Assembly: GCA_004431415.1 (NCBI GenBank)
Contig: QPMI01000054.1
Span: 248,001 to 312,000 of the forward strand
Direction: 5' to 3'
Origin: Cyanophora paradoxa
Lineage: Eukaryota > Glaucocystophyceae > Cyanophorales > Cyanophoraceae
DNA: 64,000 bases
Shown here: in pieces, positions 1 to 10,430 of the stretch
Position numbering within the stretch: the first letter of the stretch is position 1
Layout of the letters: each line of letters starts with the position of its first letter
The notes under the pieces: generated by a model
The model's database searches: none
What the model saw: the letters and a program-made list of their open reading frames with translations, nothing else
Told to the model about the DNA's origin: nothing
Translations under genes and position numbers: made by a program

Positions 1-30
1 CTATGTCATGAAGCCTTGAAGATTACATGA

Positions 31-646
31 TCATGAACAGGTAATTATATAATTATTAGTGCTCGGGGCAACAGTCACCACGTAAACCGCATGCCGGTCT
101 AGATCTTCAGCGAAGATTTCGCGATCGGCGGCGGTGGTGGCATCCAGATGCAGAAGCTTAAGATTGCACATGTTGCCAAGATCTAGACGGGCGAGGCGGA
201 GGGCGTAGGCGACCGTGACCAGGCTGTGCTCGCCCCTCTTCGCGACGGATTCGTACAGCTCTCCCTGCGCGCTAATTTAATAATATTGTCGATGATCCGG
301 AGGCCGGGCCAGGCCTCGTGCAAGCAGAGGATTCACTGACCTGCCACTTGACCCTGTATGCCTCACTCTGGGTTTCAGGGATCCGCACCGTTTCCAGGTG
401 TTCGAGGAAGGAGTTGCAAAAGCGGGCCGTGCGCGTCGCTTGCGCGGCTGGAGAGAGCGCCTCCTCGCACTGCCGGCACGCGCATCGGTACTCCGCGTCC
501 CGGTTCGACGGCGCCGGCGGAGGGGCATCTCCGCGCTGCTTCTGCTCCAGCGCTGCAGCCATCTGTGCGCAGGCTGCGGCCGGCGTGAGGGCCGGACCGG
601 AGCTGTCAATGCTTGTGTGCGCGTGGTTGCGGCCGGCACCGACCAC
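31..646 (-). CDS. Unrecognised two-exon protein
   Basis: I do not recognise the family. Reading the minus strand, exon 1 runs from about 646 to 341 and ends in the phase-0 codon CAG. An intron starting GTCAGT follows (340-265, ending CGCGCAG). Exon 2 (264-31) continues in frame with GELYESVAKRGEHSL and ends in TGA. The join gives one open protein of about 180-200 residues. It has a small cysteine cluster (YRCACRQC), a helical middle (ARFCNSFLEHLE) and a leucine-rich C-terminal helix region (LRLARLDLGNMCNLKLLHL). The start is uncertain: an ATG at 644-646 is possible, and so is a later MAAALEQKQ start, with an upstream acceptor in between. The second exon is rich in palindromic words (AGATCT, TCTAGA), like the intergenic DNA here. 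The helical arrangement loosely recalls C-terminal regions of SET/MYND proteins, but I do not claim it. Confidence 0.45.
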
Positions 647-1114
647 GGTCTAAGGCTAGCTATAGCTGGAATTCGAAGCGCTGGTGCCCTTCACTCCAGT
701 AACTGCCACGGTGCAGCCGATAGCTTTTCACGTTCCAGCGGCCGCAATCGAGCTCCTTGAGCTCGCTTGAGCCTCTGATCGCACTGCCGCTGGCCGTGAC
801 GCAGTGCCGCTACAGGGAGAGCCTCCGATCGACGATCGTCGATCGCTGCTGGTTGGGTACGAGCGATTCGGCGGGGTACGCCCGACTCCGCGCGTTTCGA
901 ATTGGCGACTAGGCCAGGCCTCCCGCATCACCGCGCCATCGTTTCAGCGCACCTAAAGGACACGAGTGACGTGCTGCAGCTCAGCGGGAGGTCCTCATCA
1001 GAACACGAGCTAGCTGCGGCTGGTGCGCGACAGGATCAAGTCACGCGCGCGCTAGCTACGCCCGAAAGAGTGATCCGACGACCGCAGGGAGGGCAGCGCG
1101 AGCTACGCTAGGCA
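647..1114. other. Intergenic, no supported gene
   Basis: This stretch lies between the divergently read small minus-strand gene and the coiled-coil gene. Short ORFs on both strands have no splice support or recognisable motif. It would hold both promoters, but I see no clear TATA box. Confidence 0.4.
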
Positions 1115-3615
1115 ATGCCGCCGCCGCTTGTTCAAGTTGCGGGCGCGTTCAAGTCGCTCTCGCACCTGTCGCTGCACGAGGCCCTCGATGACGCCAAGGA
1201 GCGCATCCAGAAGGCGCGCCTCGCCTCGCCTGGGCCCTGCCTTTCGAATAGCTGAGACACTCGCCGCAGCTCGAGCGGGAGAACAAGCTGCTGGGGCAGG
1301 TCGTCGAGGAGCTCCGCGCCTCGAAGCAGAAGCAGGTGACGCCGCGCGGCTCGGAGCCGGCGCCGCGCCCGCCGCCGAGCGCGGCGGCCCGCGCAGGTGG
1401 AGGAGCTGGAGGCGGTGCGGCGGCAGGCGGGGGACGCCCTCGCGGAGCGCGACCTGATGAAGCTCGCCAACGACGAGCTCGAGAAGCGCACGAAGAAGCT
1501 CCAGAAGGAGCTCAGGCGCCCCCGCCGCCCTCCCCCAGCCGCCCGCCCCGCCGCCGGGCTCCTTCGCTGAGCCGCGCCCCCGGGCCGCGCAGCGAGACGC
1601 ACGCGACGCAGTTCCTGTCGACGGGCGCGATCAGCGCGGTCGAGGGCGAGCGCACGCGCCTCGCCGCCCGCACCGCCGAGCTCGAGGTGCGGCCCCGCAG
1701 GCGCCGGCGGGGCGGGCGGGCGGGCGGCTCAGGGGCGGCAGAGCCTGGCGCTGGACCTGGCGAACCAGCTGGAGTCGGCCAAGTCGCGGCGGGCGCTGGA
1801 GCAGGAGCTGGAGGGGAAGACGCGGCGGGAGCTGGAGCAGCAGCTCGAGCGGGCGCAGGCGCGCGCCCGCCGGCTGGAGGGCGACCTCAAGAAGGAGGAG
1901 CGCGCCCGCGCCGACGCCGACGCCGCCCTCGAGAAGGAGCGCGCCCTGCTGCGCGGCGTCCGGGTGCGGCGGGCGGCGCGCCGCGCGTACCCCCGCCCCG
2001 CCCCGCCTGAGGGGGTACACGCGCGGCAGACCGAGGCGGAGGGCGAAGTGCAGCGCACCCTGCAGGACGCCGCCAACACCATCAGCGTGCTCGGCAAGGT
2101 CCGGGGCCCTGTACCCCCCCTCCGCCCGCCCCTGCGAACCCGGTACCCAGAGCGAGGGCCTGCTGCGGCGGAAGCTCGCGAGGGCCCTCGAGCAGGTCCG
2201 AACGGCCACGCACCTCCAGAAGGAGCAGGGTTCGTCCTCCGCGGGATCCCCTCGGCCCCTCCCTCTCCCTCCCTCCCGCCGGGCTGACGGGCCGGCTCGG
2301 GCGCAGCGGCGCGGGCGGCGGGGCTGGAGGCGCGCCTCTCCGAAGCGCTGAAGCGCTCCCAGCTGCAGGCGACCTCCCTCCAGCGCCTCGAGCTGTCCGC
2401 CCGTACCCACCCCGGGGCCCCCCGCCCCCGCGCGCCTCACTCCCGAGCCCAGGGCGGGGTCGTCGCTGCGGGGGGAGGTGCGGCGGCTCCAGGAGGAGCT
2501 GCTCGACGCCCGCACCGCCGCCCGCATGCAGGCCCGCGCCCTCGCCCCGCCCCGCCCCCGTCCCCGCCCCCGCCCCGCCCCTCACTTCCCCCGCAGTTCA
2601 TGAAGCGCGCGATCGACGCGGTGAAGGCCCGGCTCGACGCCGGCGCGCGCGGCGCCGGCGGCGGGGCGGGGGCCCCCGACAACGGCCCCGAGCGCGAGCT
2701 TACCTCCTCCGTCTTCCTCGTGCGTCCGGGGCCCGTACCCCTACCCCGCCCCGCCGCGTACCCCTGACTTATTCCCCCCGCCAGCTGGAGGCGGAGCACG
2801 AGAAGGAGGCGTCGCGCACCCTCGCAGCCCGCCTGCAGGCGCGGCGCCCTCTCGCATCCCGTACCCCCCTACCTTCCGCTCACGTACCTCCCTCCCGCAG
2901 GAGGCGGCGCGGGAGGAGGACCGCCTGAGGGAGGCCCTCGCGGCCTCGCAGGCCTCCGAGACCGCCGGTACCCCCCGCCCGCCCGCCCTTGATCGCCTGT
3001 ACCCGTACCGCCGGTCCCTGAGCGCGCCGCCAGCGCTGCGGGAGGCGGCGGACGCAGCGGCGCGGGCGGGCGACGCGGAGGCCGCGCTGGCGTCGGCGCT
3101 CGCGGGGGCGGAGGAGGCTGAGGAGGGGCGCCTCGCCCTCGAGCGCGAGGCCCGTACCCCGGCCCGCCCTCGCGCCTTCTCCCCCCCTCTGATCCGGGCC
3201 GCGCAGCTGCAGCACATGACGTCGCTGCTGGCGGAGCGGGCGGAGGTGCGGGCCCAGCGGGGGGCGAGACGCGCGCAGGGGCCGGGCGACCCCTCTTTTG
3301 CCCCCGCGCCGGCCGCGCCGGCCCCGGGTCGGGGCGCGGCTCGGCGGGTCCGTCGTCGCCGAGCGAGGGGGAGCGGTCGCGGGGCAGCAGCGGCGTGCGG
3401 AGCGGGGGAGCACGCCGCGGAGCGGGGCCGGCCCCGACGCCTCCCGCGCCTCGGCCGCCTCCTCCGCCTCCCGCTCGGGCGCCGACCTCTCCCGCTCCAG
3501 CGCCGGCGGCAGCAGCGCCGGCGGGCGCCCGCCGCTCCCGGACCCGCACTCGCCGCCCCGCCTCGGGCCCCTGCTCCGGGGTACCATCTTCGAGGGGCTC
3601 CGCGGGGGCAGGTAG
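1115..3615 (+). CDS. Coiled-coil protein, about 14 exons
   Basis: A multi-exon gene encoding a long heptad-rich protein. Exon 1 is 1115-1213 (MPPPLVQVAGAF start). Then come 1270-1335, 1397-1515, 1595-1686, 1733-1963, 2030-2098, 2151-2229, and further exons at about 2307, 2454, 2597, 2784, 2900, 3045 and 3210. The joined product reads as charged alpha-helix with segments such as LERENKLLGQVVEELRAS, LEQQLERAQARARRLEG and EAAREEDRLREALAAS, then a Ser/Gly/Pro-rich tail ending at TAG 3613-3615. Introns 1 (1214) and 3 (1516) begin with GC, not GT, and both give clean frame and phase. The 2402/2454 junction does not phase by eye, so a missed splice site or a one-base error in a G run is likely there. 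No enzymatic domain is visible. The role is probably structural (cytoskeletal, basal-body or scaffold), which is inference from composition only. The last exon frame is the least certain part. Confidence 0.7.
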
Positions 3616-4651
3616 CTTGCTGGCTGCGGGGGCCCCGGTCGCGCCCGCTCCCGAGTGTCGGTTTCCGACGCTGTTAGGCTTCTATGCTTGGTAAATGCAG
3701 AAAACTTGGGTGTAAGCAGGGGGCACAGGGGGTGCAGGTGGAAGCGACAGGGGTACAGGTCGCAGATGAGGCGATCTGGGGGCGAACAAGCAGAGGTCGT
3801 CATATGCATGCTTTCAAAGGCTAGCTAGTACTGCGATAGCCGGCAGCTGCAGAGGGTGCACGTCGACGTCGCGGGTGCAGTTGAAACCCGGCCCCAAGTC
3901 CTCAAGAACCCCTCGCCATGGGCCCGGCCCCCACAACCACGGGAGCCCCTGGCCCATTGCGTTCCACGGCGAATTATCAGAAGGATTGCGGAGCCCCCAT
4001 TGCGTACCATCGCGTTGGGCCTTCAAAAACTTGCTCCCCCTTCACCCCCCTGGCCCTCCCCTGGCCGCCGGGCGCCGGGCGCGGGGCGCCCCCGACCCGG
4101 CACACCCCTCACGCAGGGCCTGGTCCGCCGATGCCATCTCCCTCTAGCTTTATTATAATTATTTCCTCCCTGGAAACGTTGCGCGCTATGCATGTATACG
4201 TATACGTATATATACGTATACGTAGCAGCGCGCGCTTGCACGTGGGGAGGGGGGGAGAGGGGCCGGGGACAGGGGGGAGGGAGGGCGGGGGTGGCGGCGA
4301 GCATTTAATTCCTCTCTCTTTCTCTCCTTGCCCCTCTCAAGCTTTTCCTCTAGATCTGCTCCTCTCATCCGTCGACGTCTCACTTAAAATTCTCATTCCG
4401 GGCGCCCGGCGAAGGATCCCCGGGTCGATATCGCATTCCGTGCGGCGCGTGAATCGAAGTTTCAGGCTTATATTATTTGATTTATTGCACCTGCCGGCCG
4501 CCGCGCCGATTCCCGGCCGCACGCTGATTGACCATTCACCGCGCATGCGCAGGCCCGCCATTCCGGGCCGCGCGCGACAGCGTTCACACGTTCACACCTT
4601 CACGAGCCGAGTTTTCGGTTAGAATTAATATTTGGCTCCTTTCGGACGGAC
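3616..4651. other. Intergenic spacer with palindromic words
   Basis: No ORF here shows splice signals or recognisable protein. The stretch changes from GC-rich 3' flank to a lower-GC spacer that includes a run of overlapping self-complementary words at about 4188-4230 (ATGCAT, GTATAC, TACGTA, TATATA, GCGCGC). Confidence 0.5.
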
Positions 4652-5825
4652 ATGGCATCGGGCGATCCAAATGGTGAGCGTTCGCTCGATCTAGATCGCC
4701 TGGCCTTGGATATCGCCGTCGGCGTCGTTAAAGTGTATGATCATGCATTTAAATTTGCTGCATGCGCATGCGCAGCTGCGGCCACGGCGACAGTTCGCAT
4801 TCGAGCGAGGAGGTGCGTCCTGGAGCGCCAAATTTATCAAATCATGCAATTGGTTCAATTCGATACCGATTCCGATCCGTGCAGCCAGGAGCGGCTGCAG
4901 CCGTACGCCAAAAATATTCTCGAAATGGCGCGGAAGTATGGAAACGTGTCTGAGGTCTGCGGATGTCTCTTTTCGATCGCCTCGAGCTCCGTCCCAGAAC
5001 AAACCAGGGCCGCATATGTGCGCAGTTCAACGTTGACGACAACAGCAACCAGGTTGTCGTCCAGTTCATCGGCGATTGACGCGAGCCGCTTCTGCGAAGC
5101 CGTAAATCTTGAAATTGGACGTCCATCCCAAGCCCTGCGTCCTCCATCGTCGACGTCTTCACAGGTACGGGTATCCATATGCCCTCGAGCTCCACCGCTC
5201 CGCTCGAACATGTACACCTCGACCTCCGCCGCCGCCCCGCTGCAGCTGACACGCTGCACCCTTGCAGGGGCATGCAGCTGCAGACCAGCAGGATCGCGAG
5301 TTGAGAACATCTCTTTCGAGTTCTCACGCGACCTCCGCCGTGGGCCCCGCCTCCGGCAGTCTTTCTGGCGCCGCTCCTCGCGGGCCCGCGGCCGGGGCTG
5401 CGGCGACGGTGGCGGGCCCTCCGGCGCCCTCCGCCGTGGGCCCCGCCTCCGGCAGTCTTTCTGGCACCGCGTCTCGCGGGCCCGCGGCCGGGGTTAACGT
5501 TGTGCATACGGCGCCAGTGACGGGCCCTCCCGGGACCGTACGCGTGTTTTCTGCAAAAGTGGACGTCTCATCGGGCCCTCCCGCGACCGCCGCCGTGGGC
5601 CCCGCCTCCGGCCCAAAAGCCCCTGCGCATGTGCACGTGGGCCGTTTTCTTGGCAACGTTCCTGCAGCTGGTGCCGTTCCGTGCAGTGCCTCGCGGCCGG
5701 GTCCTCCCCGGGCCATGGGCGCAGATCCCTACCCCGGACCCCTTGCAATCGGCGCGACCCCTGTGTCGAACCCCGGTACATGTCACACCTTCGGCACTCA
5801 AAATCATTCCGGTTCGATCGATTGA
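4652..5825 (+). CDS. Ser/Gly/Pro-rich hypothetical protein
   Basis: A plausible but weakly supported gene. ATG 4652 opens a short exon (MASGDPN) followed by a GTGAGC donor. The intron may end at the GCATGCGCAG acceptor near 4782 and lead into an exon with LERQIYQIMQLVQ and ERLQPYAKNILEMARKYG, which look like helices. A later frame, entered near 5287 after CAGCTGCAG, encodes a low-complexity Ser/Ala/Gly/Pro region with a 32-residue internal repeat and stops at 5823-5825. I do not recognise a domain. Two frames compete in the first half, so the exact splicing is unresolved. Introns are long, lower in GC and full of palindromic words, unlike the C-rich introns of the rest of the window. It could be a gene in decay. 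Confidence 0.35.
5333..5494 (+). repeat. 96-nt in-frame tandem repeat
   Basis: A unit beginning CTCCGCCGTGGGCCCCGCCT starts at 5333 and again at 5429, a period of 96 nt (32 codons). A third, shorter echo lies at about 5585-5615. The protein repeat is SAVGPASGSLSG followed by PRGPAAG in one copy and SRGPAAG in the other. Because the period is a multiple of three, the reading frame is kept. Confidence 0.8.
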
Positions 5826-6791
5826 ATCTCGATCTTCTATAAATAATTATACCTATTTGTGCGAACAGCTGTAGATGTGAGGAACTCTGCTCTAGATCCT
5901 CCTTTAACATCACAAGCGAACCCTTCATACGCGCGGGCGTTGCAAGTGTCCAGTGGCCGCGCGCTTGAATAGCGTCCAAGTGTATGAAGTGCGTGTATTC
6001 TCTTCTTGGAAATTGATATGCCTGCACAATTAAATCGTGTTTAACTCTAGATCCAATTAAAGATCTGATGTTTCTTTCCGGCGCAGAGCGGGTCGCGATC
6101 GCTGCTTGCAGTTGAAGGATACGTGCACGCCGAATATGCTCAATGTACCTCGAGATTCCGACTCTAGGCCTACCTAGACCCCGACCTGGTTCCCTGATTG
6201 TGATCGCTGGCCACAGATACCAACATGCTTCCTCTCTCGGCGCTCGATCAGCTTGCATCGTCTCCTGCAGTGTCGTCGACGTCCCATGGCCAGCTCGCGG
6301 AGCCTCGAGTTCCTTCGGTGCTCACTCATGATCAGCCCGTCTCGCCTCCTGCCTCGTTGGTCCAGCCCGCGGTGCCTCGCGATCGATTGGCGTCCGCTCA
6401 GCCTGTAGCTGAGCCGCCGCTCTCGAGCTCGACCGCGAGCGCGTTTCCCGCGATTTCAGCCCATGGCCAGTCTTTGGCGCCTAAATTAGATTCAGAAAAC
6501 GCCGACCAAGTTCAAGAGCGAGTTTCGGCAACGTTAACGCGTCTTCGAAGCTCGGACAAAGGTACCTTCCTGCTGCTGCTCCAGGCGAAAATAGGTTTTG
6601 CGATCGAGCCAGTTTATATGTATGATCGGCATTGATCGCCGGAAGATAATTTTATAATTAACGGTAACATATGCATCGACCCCGGACTCGACGATGTCCA
6701 TTCGAAATTCCCACTTGCATCTCCGCCGCCTGGCGGTAACCAGGGTTCTAATTGATATTTAAATATTAATACTTATTAAAACATAGGGAAC
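5826..6791 (+). other. Spacer with a possible orphan exon (6225-6635)
   Basis: Most of this stretch is lower-GC spacer with words such as TCTAGA, GATCGATC and CATATG. An ATG at 6225 opens a 136-codon ORF rich in Ser, Pro and Ala, with a helical end (QVQERVSATLTRLRSSDK) before a possible donor at 6561 (GGTACC). Its codon use resembles coding DNA, and it may be an upstream exon of the SANT/Myb-like gene, but I cannot show the join. Confidence 0.3.
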
Positions 6792-8637
6792 ATGAATACT
6801 GATAATTACAAAAAATTCATTGCACGTCTAGAATCAGGGGTTCGCAAGCAAGGGTCTTCGGCTTCAATCGCGCCTTCTGCTGGTACTTCTCCTTGGCCTG
6901 ACATCTTTAAAATAATCTCTCGTGGATTCGAATTCAAAAGGTTCAGCTGCAGGTTCACGTGGAACGGGAAACATGCCCAGCGACCGCATTCGGGACCAGC
7001 CGTCGGGGGAAACCTCGGAGAAGAAGCGGAAAGATGACCGCGAACACTCCTCGGGTGATAGTACGTCGTCGCGACAGCCAACTCCTCGAGCGCGTGCGAT
7101 AGCTCGCGTTGCCAATGCTCGAGATTAAAACTGCAGCCGTATATATACGTGTACCTACGATAAACAGCAGTACTAGTCTATATCTGGTGATAGTACGTAT
7201 ACGTCGTCACGAAAATTAAACTTCATGGGATAGCTCGCATCGCCAATTTATACTCGCATTACCAATGCTCGAGATTAAAACCGATGCGCAGCCCCGGGCT
7301 CGACAGAATCGAAGCGGCCGCGGCCTAACGTGTGCAGCACTGGCAGCAAGACTTCAAGTGCGTGAACCCTGGTGACCGGAAATTCGTAGCTATATAGGAA
7401 CGCCAATACCGGCCCAGGCGGCAAGCTTTGGACGGAAGAGGAACTGGAAGAACTGATAAAAGTAATGAACAAGAACAGAGCGCTGGCAGCCTGGAACGTT
7501 TTTCTAAATTCATTTGAGGACGACGAGCATTATAAACAGGTGCAGCTAACAGTCGCTTTAGGGCCTCCGTTGTAACCGTCGAACAGGTTTTCGCTCAACG
7601 GAGCAAGGAAAGCCTCGGAGAAGTGCGTGACGAGTTTTTCAAGAAAAGCTGGGGCGCATGCGCAAATGGCGTGGCCATGGTACGCCCTCAAGCTTTATTT
7701 GCTTTGAAACATATAATTGCTTACCTACATATAAAAAAACGCAAGCGATTTCAGCTAAAGACGCATCCCAAAGAGGGTCAAGGCGACAAGGTGCGGTGAA
7801 TGCAGCTTTAAATTCATTTCGAAAACTCCGAATGATATTAAATATTGCGCATGCGGATTGTCATATGCATGCGCGCACAGAAATTTCTGGTCTGGACGGA
7901 AGAAGAGGTGGACGCCCTCAAGGATGCGATTAGTGAGTTCAGCACGCCAGAGGAGTGGAACTTCTTTCTGAACAGCTACCCGAAACTCCCCAGATACGGC
8001 GAAGTGCGCACCATGCATATGGCATCTATGTAGATATAAAAACATCGAAGCGTTCTCATCGCCGCGTATGTTTGCTTGTGCACGCGCAGGTCTTCTCTAA
8101 GCGAAGCCCGAGTGGCATCTACAACAAACGCGCGAGCCTCGAAAAGAGCGACGATCAGCATCGCGGTGCCGGTCCTACATTCGGCCCCGCCTGGTCTCCT
8201 GGAGAGGAAGAAGCACTCAGGGACGCAATAGACGAGTTCAGCACTCCAGAGCAGTGGACCTACTTTCTGGGCAGCTACAAAAACCTCCACAGATACGGTG
8301 AAGTGCGCAGTTTGTATTTGCAATTGGATTAATGCACTTGCACATGCAGCTTCATCGCGGGCGTATTGAATTATTGCGTGTGCAGGTCTTTTCTAGGCGG
8401 AGCAAAAGTAGCATCTACAACAAACGCGTGAGCCTCGAGGCTCGGGCTCGAAAATCGGCGCAGAAAGCGACCCCAGCGGCACCGGCAGCCTCGAGCCCTT
8501 TTGGCGCGAGCCCGCAATTGTCTCAAAAGCCACCGGCAGCCCCGCCGTCCTCTGCCCCGCCGCCGGCCCATGGCCACAGCCAGCCGGAGCGGCGACTGAA
8601 ATCGGCCCGCGTGCGTGCTCGCATTTATTTAATTTGA
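6792..8637 (+). CDS. Protein with three SANT/Myb-like repeats
   Basis: Probable nuclear DNA- or chromatin-binding protein. Three tandem copies of a helical module are visible: LWTEEELEELIKVM...AAWNVFLNSF, VWTEEEVDALKDAI...EEWNFFLNSYPKL and AWSPGEEEALRDAI...EQWTYFLGSYKNL. Each is followed by VF(A/S)(Q/K/R)RS, with xxIYNKR after copies 2 and 3. The W-T-x-E-E spacing and the helix-turn-helix after the splice point resemble Myb/SANT folds, which is family knowledge rather than proof. Supported exons are 7338-7371, 7418-7539, 7587-7670, 7881-8003, 8090-8302 and 8386-8637 (stop TGA), all joining in phase. Each repeat is cut by an intron at the same place, just before VF. An N-terminal pair of exons (6792-about 6881 and about 6951-7056) encodes a basic Ser-rich region (EKKRKDDREH), but its join to 7338 is unresolved. 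The C-terminus is Pro/Ala-rich and basic. Confidence 0.65.
7057..7284 (+). repeat. Imperfect direct duplication
   Basis: Segments at about 7057-7130 and 7184-7284 share GGTGATAGTACGT, CGTCGTC(A/G)CGA, GATAGCTCGC and CCAATGCTCGAGATTAAAAC in the same order, with spacing differences. This looks like a local duplication inside an intron or spacer of the SANT/Myb-like gene. Confidence 0.6.
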
Positions 8638-8822
8638 TTCAGGGCGATTCGACCGCCATTGATATTCTACGTCGAAAATTCGCATGTGCATTTGTGAGGG
8701 CGATTAATATAAATATTCGACCGCCATTCTACGTCAAGGCTAAATTTGATTTGCGCTGAGAATATAAATAATAGTGCCCGGCGGGGATTCTCCTTCGAAC
8801 TCGGAAGTCGCCGGCGCCGCAG
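8638..8822. other. Short spacer with internal duplication
   Basis: This lower-GC spacer separates the SANT/Myb-like gene from the coiled-coil gene. It holds two similar copies of ATTCGACCGCCATT...CTACGTC (about 8646-8675 and 8716-8736). No gene is seen. Confidence 0.5.
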
Positions 8823-9662
8823 ATGATCGAAGAAGTGACGGCGTGGGCCCGAGGGGTGGACGAGCTGACTGATCGCGCCGCGGCTGCGGTGAGGGCTGCG
8901 CTCCGCAAGCCGCACTCACAGCTGCAGCGCCCGTAACCCGCCGCGGCCGTGCACCTGCAGGAGGCGCGGGCCGAGCAGCTCGCCGGATCCTTGCGGGAGG
9001 TGCGAGCTCGGTGGATTTAATATAAATATTCGTAATCAGGCTTGAGCTCCGGATCCGCTGCGCGCGAGGCGCAGGTCGAGGCGGCGAGCGGGCAGCTCAA
9101 TGCGAAAAACGACGAACTGGAGCAGCAGCTCGGCGCCGCGCAGCAGGAGATGGCCGAGCTGCGGGCCGGCACCGAGCGGCTCCCGCAGCTAGAGCAGGCC
9201 AACCAGCTGCTGGAGCAGGAGAACGGCGATCTGAAGGAGACGGAGAAGCGGCTGTTCGCGCGGACCAGCAGCCTCAAGCGGGAGGCGGAGGAGCGGACAT
9301 CGGAGCTCCAGCGCGACAACTGCCGCCTTTGCGAGCGGAACCGCGAGCTCGAAGCCGTGAAATCCCGTGCGGTGCGCGCGCCCTTCCCCTGCCCCAGCTG
9401 CAGTCACCGTATGCATCTGGATAAGTTCAAAGCTGACGTCGAAGGGCTCGGCCGTGGGGACGCCGGAAGCTGAGCTCCAGGCCGCGCAGCAGGCGCGGGC
9501 TGCAGCTGAACGGGAGGTGGGGCTGAATAATTTCAATCGAATGTTTATTTGCGTGCTCTGAGACCAAGCCGCCGTGGGCGTTCTTCAGGCGGCGGAACTG
9601 CGCGCCCAGCAGAATGACCTGCGCAGGCGAGACGATGTCTTCCGCAGCTCTTGCAGACATGC
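8823..9662 (+). CDS. Coiled-coil protein, possibly partial
   Basis: ATG 8823 starts MIEEVTAWARGVDELTDRA, followed by a GTGAGG donor. A short exon (EARAEQLAGSLRE, about 8961-9000) and a long clean exon at 9075-9356 (94 codons, phase 0) follow. The long exon is strongly heptad-like: NDELEQQLGAAQQEMAELRA, QLEQANQLLEQENGDLKETE, ERTSELQRDNCRLCERNREL. A further exon near 9470-9515 gives AELQAAQQARAAAERE, and one near 9575-9660 gives LQAAELRAQQNDLRRRD. Introns are lower in GC and contain palindromic words. I recognise no family, but the character matches the coiled-coil gene at 1115-3615. The 3' end is not secure: the last frame stops soon after 9660, and no poly(A) signal is clear. Confidence 0.5.
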
Positions 9663-10430
9663 ATATGCAATTTATATTCCCGGCCTTCTTTAATAATTTC
9701 CGCGACGCACCCGCGCGCAGGAACATGCTGAAAATGCTGCGCGCCCGTCCGGAAGATCCGGATCCAGAATTTAAATAGAGGATGTGATCGCGTCCATATA
9801 TATATCGTGCGAAGTTTTGAGGCGCACAATCGATCGCGATTTTCTGCGCCTTTAATTTAATTTCATGCACGACCAGGTCGCAGTCGACTTCGGCCGGCGC
9901 CAGGATCGACGTGCACGTGCACGGTCGGCGACGTCGGCCCACCGGAACCCATGCTCGCGAAATATGCCTGGCATCGCGGCGGGGATCGATATCGCGACTT
10001 GTACAGCCACATGGATGCGCCTGCATGCTCATATTCAATTTGAAATTTGAATATGCAATAGATCAGCTAGCGCTACCGGAAGTCAATATCCCAGTCCCCG
10101 TGGGTCTGCAGCTGAAGATCTAGGGTGCCAGCTGAAGGGTGGCTAGCGCTGCACAAGGGCGAGCGGGGGAGGGGGGGGGGGGGGGGGGAGAGTGGGGCGC
10201 AGGTCTCGGAGCGCGGCGCCTCGTCATGCTGGTCGGAGCTGGACTTCGAACGGCGGCGTCGGAGCTGTCCGGAACAGTGTCAAGTGTGTGTACGAATGCA
10301 ACAGACTTTCCAAAAACAGTGATAGACCTAGAGCGCCACCGGTCCGTCCAGGGCACTCTCATGTGCATATTCACGACAAAATTTCAGCGGCACGGGCACG
10401 GCGGCTCCCGGGGGGCTATAGCTACGATTG
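9663..10430. other. Spacer, 3' flank of the K+ channel gene
   Basis: This holds AT-richer DNA with GATCGCGATC-type palindromes, then a pure G run at 10171-10188 (C on the strand of the neighbouring minus-strand gene). No gene is supported on either strand. Confidence 0.5.
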
